Source of the DNA: WRKP01 sp031549705
Lineage (GTDB): Bacteria; Planctomycetota; Planctomycetia; Pirellulales; Thermoguttaceae
Reading direction: 5' to 3'
NCBI GenBank assembly: GCA_031549705.1
Contig: JAVBPI010000018.1
Span: 1 to 64,000 of the forward strand
Length of the DNA stretch: 64,000 nucleotides
Shown: one piece after another, positions 53,954 to 62,581 of the stretch
Position numbering within the stretch: the first letter of the stretch is position 1
Layout: each line of letters begins with the position of its first letter
Notes under the pieces: generated by a model
Told to the model about the DNA's origin: nothing
Databases searched by the model: none
The model's input: the letters and a program-made list of their open reading frames with translations, nothing else
Translations under genes and position numbers: made by a program

Positions 53954-53991
53954 CGCCGAAACACCGGAACCTTCGGTTCGCGGGCTAAACG
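53954..53991. repeat. TTTAGCC-type palindromic repeat, copy 2
   Basis: Reverse strand reads CGTTTAGCCCGCGAACCGAA then GGTTCCGG; related to 45823-45860. Lies between convergent pyrB and ribD and could act as a terminator-like hairpin. Confidence 0.45.
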
Positions 53992-54068
53992 AAATGTTCA
54001 TTATTTGACCGGACGCAGGTTCGTCCGGCTCTCGATTCGACGAACCACCGTCGTAAATTTCGCAACGT

Positions 54069-55289
54069 TTATTCCGGATACCGGACACGGCCGTGAATGT
54101 AAACGTCTTTCCGGACGATTCGGATTTCCGGGACGTCGAGTTTCGCGGGAAACACCATGTCGGCAATGCCGATGCCGCCGAAAGCGGCCGTCGCCGCGTC
54201 GCCGCCGATCAATTTCGGTGCGATAAAAACGTGAACTTCGTCGATCGCCTGCATGTCGAAAAGGGTTCCGAACAAGCGGGAGCCCCCCTCCACGAAAAGG
54301 TTCGTGACATTCCGTTGGAGGAGATCGTCGAAAAGCGACTTAAGTCGTTCCCGATACGCCAATTCCGAACGACTCGGCGTCCGCGAATTTCGCCGATCGT
54401 GAAAACCGGGGCGAACGGGACCTCCGTTACGAAAATCCCGCTGCCGGTCGTTTTTTTCTTCCACGGTCGATTGCGGCAACCGCAGGATGTCGCACCCGGC
54501 ATTTTCGAACGCTTTCAAACGGTCGGGGGGCGCTTCCGGACCGACGACGAGCAGGACCGGAAAATCTTTTGCCGTTTTGACGAGCTGGCTCTCCAACGGC
54601 GTCAGACCGGCGGAGTCGAGCACGATGCGGAGCGGTATTCTCGGGGATCGTTCCTCCGACGGGAGTCGCACCGTCAGCAACGGATCATCTTGGAGGGTGG
54701 TTCCGCTCCCGACCATAATCGCGTCCATCCGGCTCCGCAGCCGGTGTACGATTTCGCGTGATTCCTTGCCGGAAATCCATTGGCTGCTGCCGGTTCGAGA
54801 GGCGAGGCGTCCGTCGAGCGTCATCGCCCATTTCGCAATGATCCACGGTCGCTTCTTCTCCCAACGCATCAGATACGGAGCGTTGAGCGTTCTTGCTTCT
54901 TCCTCCAGCACCCCTTCGTCGACGACCATGTCGGCGCCCATGAGGAGTTGGAGACCGCGACCGGCGACGAGCGGATTCGGATCCCGCATCGCCACGACGA
55001 TCCGTTGGAAGCCGGCATCCTTGACCGCCTCGGCACAGGGGGGCGTTTTGCCGTAATGGGAGCACGGTTCAAGGGTTACATAACAGGTCGCGCCGGTCGT
55101 TTGGCTTCCTGCGTTACGAATGGCTTCGATTTCCGCATGGGGGCCGCCGTGCATCCGGTGGTAACCTTCACCGACCACGCAACCGTCGCGGACGATCACA
55201 CATCCGACCATCGGATTCGGCTCGACGAACCCTTCTCCTTGTTTCGCAAGCTCCAAGGCCCGCCGCATGTATTTCAAGTCGTCTTCCAT
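54069..55289 (-). CDS. ribD: Bifunctional riboflavin deaminase/reductase RibD
   Basis: Deaminates then reduces the pyrimidine intermediate in riboflavin synthesis. 406 residues. The N-terminal deaminase has zinc ligands H51, C76 and C85 and catalytic E53 (GPHAEIEA; EPCSHYGKTPPC). The C-terminal reductase has TLDGRLAS, SGTTLQDDP, FVEGGSRLFG and the closing VFIAPKLIGGDAA. A basic, low-complexity insertion of about 40 residues (around EEKNDRQRDFRNGG ... RSELAYRERLK) sits inside the reductase and makes it longer than the usual 360-370. ATG at 55289 gives the canonical N-terminus. It follows the GH97 gene by 53 bases; no FMN riboswitch is seen. Confidence 0.92.
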   Translation of the reverse strand: MEDDLKYMRRALELAKQGEGFVEPNPMVGCVIVRDGCVVGEGYHRMHGGPHAEIEAIRNAGSQTTGATCYVTLEPCSHYGKTPPCAEAVKDAGFQRIVVAMRDPNPLVAGRGLQLLMGADMVVDEGVLEEEARTLNAPYLMRWEKKRPWIIAKWAMTLDGRLASRTGSSQWISGKESREIVHRLRSRMDAIMVGSGTTLQDDPLLTVRLPSEERSPRIPLRIVLDSAGLTPLESQLVKTAKDFPVLLVVGPEAPPDRLKAFENAGCDILRLPQSTVEEKNDRQRDFRNGGPVRPGFHDRRNSRTPSRSELAYRERLKSLFDDLLQRNVTNLFVEGGSRLFGTLFDMQAIDEVHVFIAPKLIGGDAATAAFGGIGIADMVFPAKLDVPEIRIVRKDVYIHGRVRYPE

Positions 55290-55342
55290 GGTTTTAATGC
55301 AATGATTATCACCCCGCGCTGACACTTGGGGTTGGTTTGAAA

Positions 55343-57295
55343 TCACTCCGCGAGTTTCTTGAAAACGACTGTTTGACCACCTTCGCGGCCCATCTTGACT
55401 TCCAGCGAATCCGTTGCACGAACACTCTTTTTCGTGATGGAAATCTTGCGGGCGTCCTTTTCGGTCTCCGGCGTGTCGGCGTAGATCGTCGCTTCGTAGT
55501 TGCCGCTGTCGAGGAAGTCAAGCTTCAGCGTCAGCGTTCGCGGTTTGTCGTCGGTGATCGCTCCGTAATACCAATCGTTTCCGCTCCGGCGAATCAGGCT
55601 GAAATACTCGCCGATCTCCCCTTCGACGCCGCGACTTTCGTCCCAAACGCACGGCAAGCCCCGGAAGGATTCGAGTCCCGGCTGTCCACGATAAACTTCG
55701 GGAGCGTCGCAGAGACAACGGATCGGCGAGTCGTAAACCAAACAGGTCGCCAATTCATGAGCGCGGGTTCCGATACCTTGGGCAGTCTTGAATCCTTCGA
55801 CGAGCGGACCGTCGTAATATCGGTTCAAAAACGCTCCCGGTGTGAAGTCGCCGGGACCGAGCATGAGCCGTGTGTACGGCAATGCGCAATAGTGCTGCGG
55901 CGTGAGCTTCGACCATTTATTGTACTCGTTGCCGCGAATTCCTTCCCGGGTGATCAAGTTCGGATTGGCGCGACGATATCCGTTCGGTTTGAGGGCTCCG
56001 TGGAAGTCGACCAGCAATTTGTGTTTCGCCGCTTTCTTGACCGTCATGTCGTACCATTCGATCATTTCCTGATCTTCGCGGTCCATGAAGTCGATCTTCA
56101 CGCCGGCGATCCCCCATTTTTCGTACAGGGCGAACGCTTCGTCCATCTGCCGGTCGATGTCGAGCCAATTCAACCAGAGGAATATTCGGACGTTCTTCGC
56201 TTTGGCGTGTTTCAGGACTGCGTCCATATCGATTTTGTCGAACGGCTTGAGAACGCTGTTCGATTTGTCCCCCATTTTTTTCGTGTCGCCGTTGTACCAC
56301 GGATCGTCGACGAACGTGTACTCCCACCCCATTTCGGAGGCAAAGTCGATGAACCCTTTGATCGTTTCGGTATTCATCACCAGATTGCTGCCGCTCCACC
56401 AATCCCAGGAAGCGTTCCCCGGCTTGACCCACGACCAATCGGTCTTGGAATCACGCGGCGTGCTGACGTTCATCAAAATCGTTTGGTCGACGAGATTGAT
56501 CGCTTTCGGAGCGATGATCAAGAGTCTCCACGGCGAAGCGTCGGGAGCTTGGGACTTCGCCAAGCCGTTGCCGTCGTTCCGGGGAGCGACGGCGGATTTG
56601 ATGTTGCCGTTCTCTACTTTGAAGAACTGCCCGCCCCATGTTTTGACGTCCGCTTCGGCAAGGGCGACATACGGCCCTTCCGGCAACGCTTGAACGACCA
56701 GCGGACAGCCAATCACGGCATCCGACTTGATTTCCTTGAGCGTCGTCTTCGGGAAGAATTCTTCCTGACTCGTTTTGAATCCTTTGTGGAGCGTCGCCCA
56801 AGCGGTCGGATTGCCGACGAAATTGTATTCGGTCAAATCCTGTTCGAGCGTGTAATCCTTTGGGGCAACGGTCTTTTCGTCGATCAGGTATCGAATGGCA
56901 ACGCCGTCGTTGTAGACACGACACTGAATTTTCAGCGTTCGGTTCGGCGATTTCTTTTCGGTTAACGAAATGGTATTCTCCCAATACATGTCTTCGATTT
57001 CCCGCTGGCGTCCCCATGGATCGTTCCAGCGGCTGTTGCGCAGCCAGCCCTGAATGTTCGTGATATCAAACCCGCCGAACGGGGCGGCGTCTTTGAATTT
57101 GAGGCCGAGTTTTGACGCGGCGATGATTTGCTTGCCGTCGTACTGCACGGAATAATTCAATTCCGGGTTGACGGAGACGGTCAACGTGATTTTCCCGTCC
57201 GGCGACTTCGTAACGACAGAGTCGGGAATTTCCGCCGCAACGGCCATGGAGATTGAAAAAAGTGAAAAGAGAACACCAAAAATTTTGTACGGCAT
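55343..57295 (-). CDS. Secreted GH97 glycoside hydrolase
   Basis: 650 residues with a signal peptide (MPYKIFGVLFSLFSISMAVAA). GH97 order is clear: N-terminal beta-sandwich (DGKITLTVSVN, YNDGVAIRYL), then the TIM barrel with SWDWWSG, WEYTFVDDPWY and GVKIDFMDREDQEMIEWY, and a C-terminal beta domain. The D in VKIDFMD is where retaining members (alpha-galactosidase type) keep their nucleophile, and REGIRGNEY carries a glutamate downstream, so a retaining enzyme is favoured over the inverting SusB type; this is inference. The farther ATG at 57376 lies next to the predicted transcript start and is not preferred. Confidence 0.88.
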   Translation of the reverse strand: MPYKIFGVLFSLFSISMAVAAEIPDSVVTKSPDGKITLTVSVNPELNYSVQYDGKQIIAASKLGLKFKDAAPFGGFDITNIQGWLRNSRWNDPWGRQREIEDMYWENTISLTEKKSPNRTLKIQCRVYNDGVAIRYLIDEKTVAPKDYTLEQDLTEYNFVGNPTAWATLHKGFKTSQEEFFPKTTLKEIKSDAVIGCPLVVQALPEGPYVALAEADVKTWGGQFFKVENGNIKSAVAPRNDGNGLAKSQAPDASPWRLLIIAPKAINLVDQTILMNVSTPRDSKTDWSWVKPGNASWDWWSGSNLVMNTETIKGFIDFASEMGWEYTFVDDPWYNGDTKKMGDKSNSVLKPFDKIDMDAVLKHAKAKNVRIFLWLNWLDIDRQMDEAFALYEKWGIAGVKIDFMDREDQEMIEWYDMTVKKAAKHKLLVDFHGALKPNGYRRANPNLITREGIRGNEYNKWSKLTPQHYCALPYTRLMLGPGDFTPGAFLNRYYDGPLVEGFKTAQGIGTRAHELATCLVYDSPIRCLCDAPEVYRGQPGLESFRGLPCVWDESRGVEGEIGEYFSLIRRSGNDWYYGAITDDKPRTLTLKLDFLDSGNYEATIYADTPETEKDARKISITKKSVRATDSLEVKMGREGGQTVVFKKLAE

Positions 57296-57339
57296 GATTC
57301 CAACGGGGGTGGTGGAGGGTTTCACATTCGGTTCGCCAA

Positions 57340-57361
57340 CGCTTGCGTTTTGCCGCGCAGC
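57340..57361. repeat. 22-base dispersed repeat in GH97 leader
   Basis: CGCTTGCGTTTTGCCGCGCA plus GC; one mismatch to 45900-45921. Confidence 0.5.
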
Positions 57362-57385
57362 GCGAATTGAGTGCATTTTGCTTTT

Positions 57386-57414
57386 ATTCTAGGGGAACGA
57401 TCGGGTAAAATCAA
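57386..57414 (-). promoter_or_regulatory. Promoter of GH97-ribD
   Basis: On the minus strand TTGATT (57409-57414) and TAGAAT (57386-57391) with a 17-base spacer; leader about 84 bases to the 57295 ATG. Confidence 0.5.
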
Positions 57415-57440
57415 GCCTGCCATCGAATGTCGTCGCCTGC

Positions 57441-57469
57441 TTGAGCGGGTTCGGCAAGCGGTGTATAAT
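57441..57469 (+). promoter_or_regulatory. Promoter of the MoxR ATPase gene
   Basis: TTGAGC (57441-57446), 17-base spacer, perfect TATAAT (57464-57469). The -10 contains an in-frame ATG (57468), which rules that ATG out as the start. Confidence 0.6.
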
Positions 57470-57536
57470 GAGCGAATCCGAACTCGGTTACCGTACCGAC
57501 CGTTTCATTGACACCATTTCAAAAACTTCCTTAACC

Positions 57537-58574
57537 ATGTCCGACGACGCGATTATCGGCAAACTCCTTCACGCCAAGGAGCAAATCCTCGAACAGCTCG
57601 CTCAAGTGATCGTCGGCCAAACCGACGTCATCGAAGAGCTTCTCATTTCGGTCTTTTGCCGCGGGCATTGCCTCTTGGAGGGGGTTCCCGGCTTGGCGAA
57701 GACGTTGATGGTCAGCACGTTGGCGCGGACGCTGGACCTGAAATTCAGCCGAATCCAGTTCACGCCGGACTTGATGCCCGCCGACATCACGGGAATCGAC
57801 ATCATTGAGGAGGATCGCAATACCGGAACCCGGGATTACCGGTTTCTCGAAGGGCCCCTCTTCGCGAACATGATTCTCGCCGACGAAATCAACCGCACGC
57901 CGCCGAAAACGCAGTCCGCCCTCTTGGAAGCGATGCAGGAGCACCGTGTGACCGTCGGTCGCAATCGGCACACGCTCCCGGAACCGTTCTTCGTGCTCGC
58001 CACGCAGAACCCGATCGAACAGGAGGGAACCTATCCGCTCCCCGAAGCGCAGCAGGACCGGTTCATGTTCAAGGTGTTCGTCAAATACCCGAGCTTCGAC
58101 GAGGAATTCGAAGTCGTCCGCAAAACCACGGCGACGGAATCGGACAATATTCAATCGGTTCTTTCGGCGGCGGAAATCACCGAGTTGCAGAAAATCGTTC
58201 GGCAGGTTCCCGCCAGCGACCACGTCATGCGGTACGCTCTCGCCCTTGTTCGACAAACCCGTGTCGATCAACGGAAGGGAATTCCCGATCTCGTCAAGCA
58301 ATACATCGCTTGGGGGGCCGGTCCGCGAGCCGTCCAGTTTTTGATTCTCGGCAGCAAAGCGCGAGCCTTGCTGAACGGTCGGACCCATGTGATCTGCGAG
58401 GACATTCAAGCGCTCGCCAAGCCGGTGTTGCGACATCGGCTCGTGATGAGCTTCCTCGCCGAAAGCGAAGGGGTCGCGCCGGACGACTTGATCGAGAAAC
58501 TGCTTGAGATGACGCCGACAAAGGAAGACGAACTCTTTCGGGACACGCGATTCCAAAGTCTTTTCGCTTCGTGA
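57537..58574 (+). CDS. MoxR-family AAA+ ATPase
   Basis: 345 residues. Walker A is EGVPGLAKT, Walker B ILADEINR, sensor 1 ATQNPIEQEGTYPLPEAQQDRF, and the C-terminal lid has VRQTR...IAWGAGPRAVQFL. MoxR ATPases act as chaperones activating partner proteins, often with DUF58 and VWA proteins encoded downstream. Here the next gene is convergent and unrelated, so the usual partners are missing from this locus. ATG at 57537 (MSDDAIIG) is the first downstream of the promoter. Confidence 0.92.
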   Translation: MSDDAIIGKLLHAKEQILEQLAQVIVGQTDVIEELLISVFCRGHCLLEGVPGLAKTLMVSTLARTLDLKFSRIQFTPDLMPADITGIDIIEEDRNTGTRDYRFLEGPLFANMILADEINRTPPKTQSALLEAMQEHRVTVGRNRHTLPEPFFVLATQNPIEQEGTYPLPEAQQDRFMFKVFVKYPSFDEEFEVVRKTTATESDNIQSVLSAAEITELQKIVRQVPASDHVMRYALALVRQTRVDQRKGIPDLVKQYIAWGAGPRAVQFLILGSKARALLNGRTHVICEDIQALAKPVLRHRLVMSFLAESEGVAPDDLIEKLLEMTPTKEDELFRDTRFQSLFAS

Positions 58575-58620
58575 AACGGAGCGATTTACGGATCGACCAC
58601 CGTGTCACGGTTTTTTGCGT

Positions 58621-59877
58621 TCATTCGACGGCATAGGCACGGACATGGTCGACTTCCAGCACGGACGGATTCGGCGTCTTTTCGACGGAATATCCGCTGC
58701 CAAGCGCGAGATTGACGAGGAGCATCAGCGGTTTCGTGTGCTCGTTCGGCGTCGGCCGCTTGGCGACTTCGACGCCGTCGAAATAAAACGTCACGAAATC
58801 CTTGGCGACGAGAACGCCGTAATCGTGAAAGCCGGTCGGCGGTTCGTTCGGCTTCGTCGTGATTCCTGCTCCGAATCCCCGGTGCGGTCGCGGTTCCCAG
58901 ACGTGCAGCGCGATTCGGTACGAATTCGGGAAATGTCCGTAATACTCGACCGTATCGATTTCAATGGAACCGTCTTTGCCGTTTTCCTTGTTCGTCCGAT
59001 CATAAGCGGAAGCGAGCCAGAACGCCGGCCAGACGCCGGGCCCCGGCGGCATTTTCATGCGGGCCTCGAAATATCCGTACTGTAACGAAAAACCGTTCCC
59101 CTTCGGATCGCATGACGAGAGGAGCCCCGCCGCCCAGGGTCGCTTGTATTGATCCTTGGCGACGAAATCGTCGGACTTTTTCGCTTCGATTCGAAGGACC
59201 CCGTCGTTGATCGTGAACGGAAATCCGTCTTGCGGGTCCATGAATCGGGCGTCGCCGTAATCGCCGGCCCACGGAGTGTGGGCGATCCAACGAGTTCCCG
59301 GTCCCCACGGCGAAACGTCGAGCGGTTTCGAAAAGTCTTCGTCGAACACGAGTTTCATTCCGTTACGATTAAGCGTCGGCGGTTTTTCCGTATCGGCTGG
59401 AGGCATCGGGGCGTCGGGATCGACCATGAACGAACCGACGATGCAACTTGTCGGGCTCTGTTGCGTCGCTCCCGGTCCGGCGGTGATCGGTTCGTTGATC
59501 CAGTTTTTCTTGGCGTCGGCGTGGTAGAGTCCGACAACAAGCCGATATGTCCCGTTCGGTGTTTTCCCCTTGACCTCGGACGGCACGATGTATTCCGTGG
59601 TATACGCGATTTTTCCGTTCCATCCGGGGGAACCGGTCGCGATTCCCGGCGAGTGATCGGCTTGGGCGAGCATGTTCCCTTTTTCGTCCCGAATATGAAC
59701 GAACACGGAGTTGTCGACCGGATACGGTTTCCCGGCTTCGAAATGGTACGTTATTTTCATCCGGGCGCCCGGCGGAACCCGGTCCGGCGAAATCTCCGCC
59801 GGAAAAACCGTCGTTTGGGCGACGGCAACCGTTCCCGCGACAAAAAATACAACGGCAATAATGATCGAATGTTTCAT
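58621..59877 (-). CDS. Secreted GH16-family glycoside hydrolase
   Basis: 418 residues: signal peptide (IIIAVVFFVAGTVAVAQ), an N-terminal beta-sandwich of about 130 residues (GARMKITYHFEAGKPYP), a Pro-rich linker, and a GH16 domain from about 175. The catalytic ExDxxE motif is EIDTVE (E306, D308, E311), with GYFEARMKMPPGPGVWPAFW before it and VDHVRAYA at the end. GH16 enzymes cut beta-1,3/1,4-glucans, carrageenan, agarose or porphyran; the subfamily cannot be fixed here. Convergent with the MoxR gene and 55 bases downstream of another glycosidase gene. Confidence 0.88.
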   Translation of the reverse strand: MKHSIIIAVVFFVAGTVAVAQTTVFPAEISPDRVPPGARMKITYHFEAGKPYPVDNSVFVHIRDEKGNMLAQADHSPGIATGSPGWNGKIAYTTEYIVPSEVKGKTPNGTYRLVVGLYHADAKKNWINEPITAGPGATQQSPTSCIVGSFMVDPDAPMPPADTEKPPTLNRNGMKLVFDEDFSKPLDVSPWGPGTRWIAHTPWAGDYGDARFMDPQDGFPFTINDGVLRIEAKKSDDFVAKDQYKRPWAAGLLSSCDPKGNGFSLQYGYFEARMKMPPGPGVWPAFWLASAYDRTNKENGKDGSIEIDTVEYYGHFPNSYRIALHVWEPRPHRGFGAGITTKPNEPPTGFHDYGVLVAKDFVTFYFDGVEVAKRPTPNEHTKPLMLLVNLALGSGYSVEKTPNPSVLEVDHVRAYAVE

Positions 59878-59932
59878 CGTTTTCTTTTAGCCGCCGAACG
59901 GGGTTCGGCGAGTTAACGGTACGAGCCGGAAA

Positions 59933-62542
59933 TTATTCACCGACGATTTCGTACCACAACGTCTTGTCTTGCGGGCCGCAGGTGATGGTCGTATACCCGG
60001 AGTTCGTGTACTCCACGCCGAGTTCTTTCGTACGATTTCCGGATGAATCCAAGGCATAAGCACGAGATTTGCCGCTGACGACGATTGGAACGGCAAGAGT
60101 CAACGGAATCCCCTCACAGAGGACGGGACCGGTTCCCCAATTCTTGTGCAGCGTCATTCGGTCGGCTTGATCGGGTTTGTCGGAATACTTTTCGAATTTC
60201 ATTCCGGTGTTCTCCATGAAGCCGCTCGCCGCAAGAAGCCAACGCTTCGGAGCGACTTCCGTGAGCGTCACGGTCGCCCAACCGAGCCGTGTTTTGCCGA
60301 TCGTGAGTTGTACGCCGTCGCCGAGATCGACAAAACCGTCCTTGACGAAACCGGTGAAGACTTTCGTTTTCGGCGTTTTAAGTACGAAATATCCTTTGCC
60401 GTCCCGTTCCATGTTCCACGTCAATTCGCCGGTATCGCTGACGAAGACTTTTTGATCGGCGGGAATCGCCGTTGGAACCCATTGGGAACGGTGCAATTCG
60501 GAAAGGTCGAGTGCCGTTCCATGCAGCAACGTCAACCGGGGATCGAGTCCGATCGACTCGAAATCGATCTGTCGCGGTGACCGGGCTTTGAGGAAGGCGT
60601 CGAGTTCCTCGTTGCGGCTCATCTTGCCGTAAATCGTTTGCTTCGCTGGAGAAACGTCGCCGCGCAACAGAATATTCGCGCAGGCCGGGGAGTGAACGAG
60701 TTGCCCGACCTGTTGGATCATGTCGAAGTATCCGGTGAGTTTGTCCGGTTCCTCGTTCGGTTGGTGGACATAAGTGTACTGAAAGATGCCGTCCCACCCC
60801 TGGAACCGGGAGAACGCGCAGATCATCGGGAGCCCCTCGGCGGCGTATTGGTTCGGAACCGGATGGTTGTACTCGCTGATCGTGTGCGGCTTTCCGGCGA
60901 CACGACGGGTGCCGAGCCGCGTGAAAATATCCTTGTCCGCGCAGTCGGCCAAAGCTCTGTTACGAATAAACCAATCGTTGTTGTCCCACGCCTTGTTCGG
61001 CCAGGACGGATGGTTCCAATATGCGTGGTCGTCACAATAATCCAAAGCGGCTTGGACGTGTTTCGAGCCGTAATACAATTGCGTTCCGGAAATCGGGGCT
61101 TTGACTTTCAACTCATCCTTGAGGAACCGCGACATTTCGGGCCAATAATTCCATTCGAGATCCACGAGGAACGCCCAGAAATCGCGACGGAATTCCTCGG
61201 AGAGTTGCATTTCGTCTTTTTTCAGCGTTGGAACCGTTCCGTTTTCGAGTTTGGCGTCTTCGGCAAGCCCGAAGTTGCCGCCGGGCCGCAACGTCATCTC
61301 GGCGAGTTCGTAGGTCCCCGGTTTCCAGCCCGTGAAGGTGAATCGGGTTTTCTCGAAACTTTCCGTCGCGAAAAACTGGAATTTGTACGTTTTCCACTCT
61401 TTCGTGACCTGAAATCGGGTGTGCATACCGAGAATGGACCACGGCGCAGCGTCCATTGCAACATAAGCGTTCAGGAAGATCGGCTTGTTGCCGCGAATCT
61501 TGAACGACAGCGTGTACGGATGATCTTTTTTGATTTGAAAATTGTGAACCATGAGCTGCGGCGTCCAGGCGACTTTGCCGTTTCGTTTGACGTCGAGCCG
61601 GAGCAGTTTTTCGTCCGGAATGACCGTCGCGGTTGCCTGTTCTTTGTCGTCGAGTTGGAAAAACCAGGTTTTGCCGTCGATGTCGATCGGTTTCGTGAAA
61701 TCGCCGCCGGGGATGATTTCGTCGCCGAGCGGATAATTTTTGCAGTTCCATGCGGTGAGCATTTCGGCGGTCGATTCATATTTCCTCTTGAGCCAATCGT
61801 TCCATTGTTTGCGGAATTCGGTCCCATACGGATCGGGAAGATCGTCGAGGTTGCCGTTGGCCCATTCGATCACGACGGAATTTTCGTTATTGATTTCGAC
61901 CATCGCCACGGCAGGGTCTTCGGCGAGCGACAGGCCGGTGTACGGATTTTTGTGCGTCAGCAGATCCCGGGCGTATTCCTTTTGGAGTTCGATCATTCGC
62001 GGATCGAAGTTGTCGACCCCTTTGTCATATTTCGGACGTTTATCCCGATGGGGAAAGCCGTCACGATCGTCGAGCCAACGGGCGACGTGCAGGTTCACAT
62101 TGACGTAAATCCCCCGTTTTTTCAGCGCCGCGACAAGATAATCGAGTTTGTCGAGCGCTTCCGGATCGATTTTTCGGAGCGACGTCGGATTTTTACCCCA
62201 GAAATAGTTGCCGCCGTCCATCCAGTGGAGCCGTACGCCGTTGAAGCCGAACCGAGCCAACCGGTCGGCGAGTTTGTCGGCGGATCCTTTTTCGGGAAAG
62301 TTCGCGCCGCCGGAAAGGTTGGTCGCCCAAAAACGAATTTCTCCGGCATCCGTTACGAATTTTCCATCCTTGACTCGAACGAACCCGTGTTTTCCGGCGG
62401 GGGCGTCGAGCAGCGAGGAGACGTTCACCGCGTTTTTCGGAGCGTCGTACGAAACGACGAACGGAAACGGCGGCGCGAATTCCTCCGCAACGAGAAACGT
62501 GGAACAGCACATCAGCACGACCATCGAAGCAATGTTGCGCAT
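59933..62542 (-). CDS. Secreted clan GH-A-like glycosidase with carbohydrate-binding insertion
   Basis: 869 residues with a signal peptide (IASMVVLMCCSTFLVAEE). The TIM barrel starts with RFGFNGVRLHWMDGG, a GH5/GH-A-like strand; VEINNENSV supplies a candidate acid/base glutamate and TISEYNHPVPNQY a candidate nucleophile. Between them (about 270-410) is a beta-sandwich insertion, GGDFTKPIDIDGKTW ... TRFTFTGWKPGTYELAEM, resembling CBM4/9. A C-terminal beta domain follows. The exact GH family is not clear. It lies between the WD40 and GH16 genes on the same strand, probably one transcript. Confidence 0.72.
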   Translation of the reverse strand: MRNIASMVVLMCCSTFLVAEEFAPPFPFVVSYDAPKNAVNVSSLLDAPAGKHGFVRVKDGKFVTDAGEIRFWATNLSGGANFPEKGSADKLADRLARFGFNGVRLHWMDGGNYFWGKNPTSLRKIDPEALDKLDYLVAALKKRGIYVNVNLHVARWLDDRDGFPHRDKRPKYDKGVDNFDPRMIELQKEYARDLLTHKNPYTGLSLAEDPAVAMVEINNENSVVIEWANGNLDDLPDPYGTEFRKQWNDWLKRKYESTAEMLTAWNCKNYPLGDEIIPGGDFTKPIDIDGKTWFFQLDDKEQATATVIPDEKLLRLDVKRNGKVAWTPQLMVHNFQIKKDHPYTLSFKIRGNKPIFLNAYVAMDAAPWSILGMHTRFQVTKEWKTYKFQFFATESFEKTRFTFTGWKPGTYELAEMTLRPGGNFGLAEDAKLENGTVPTLKKDEMQLSEEFRRDFWAFLVDLEWNYWPEMSRFLKDELKVKAPISGTQLYYGSKHVQAALDYCDDHAYWNHPSWPNKAWDNNDWFIRNRALADCADKDIFTRLGTRRVAGKPHTISEYNHPVPNQYAAEGLPMICAFSRFQGWDGIFQYTYVHQPNEEPDKLTGYFDMIQQVGQLVHSPACANILLRGDVSPAKQTIYGKMSRNEELDAFLKARSPRQIDFESIGLDPRLTLLHGTALDLSELHRSQWVPTAIPADQKVFVSDTGELTWNMERDGKGYFVLKTPKTKVFTGFVKDGFVDLGDGVQLTIGKTRLGWATVTLTEVAPKRWLLAASGFMENTGMKFEKYSDKPDQADRMTLHKNWGTGPVLCEGIPLTLAVPIVVSGKSRAYALDSSGNRTKELGVEYTNSGYTTITCGPQDKTLWYEIVGE

Positions 62543-62581
62543 AAATGATCTTCAGTTGATTCTTTGTTGTTAACGTAACGA

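Noticed and set aside
54093..55322. Plus-strand frames opposite ribD
   Set aside because: They are shadows of ribD, which has all its catalytic residues.
57468..57536. Upstream ATG start for the MoxR gene (MSESELG)
   Set aside because: The ATG is inside a perfect TATAAT -10 element, so it would not be transcribed.
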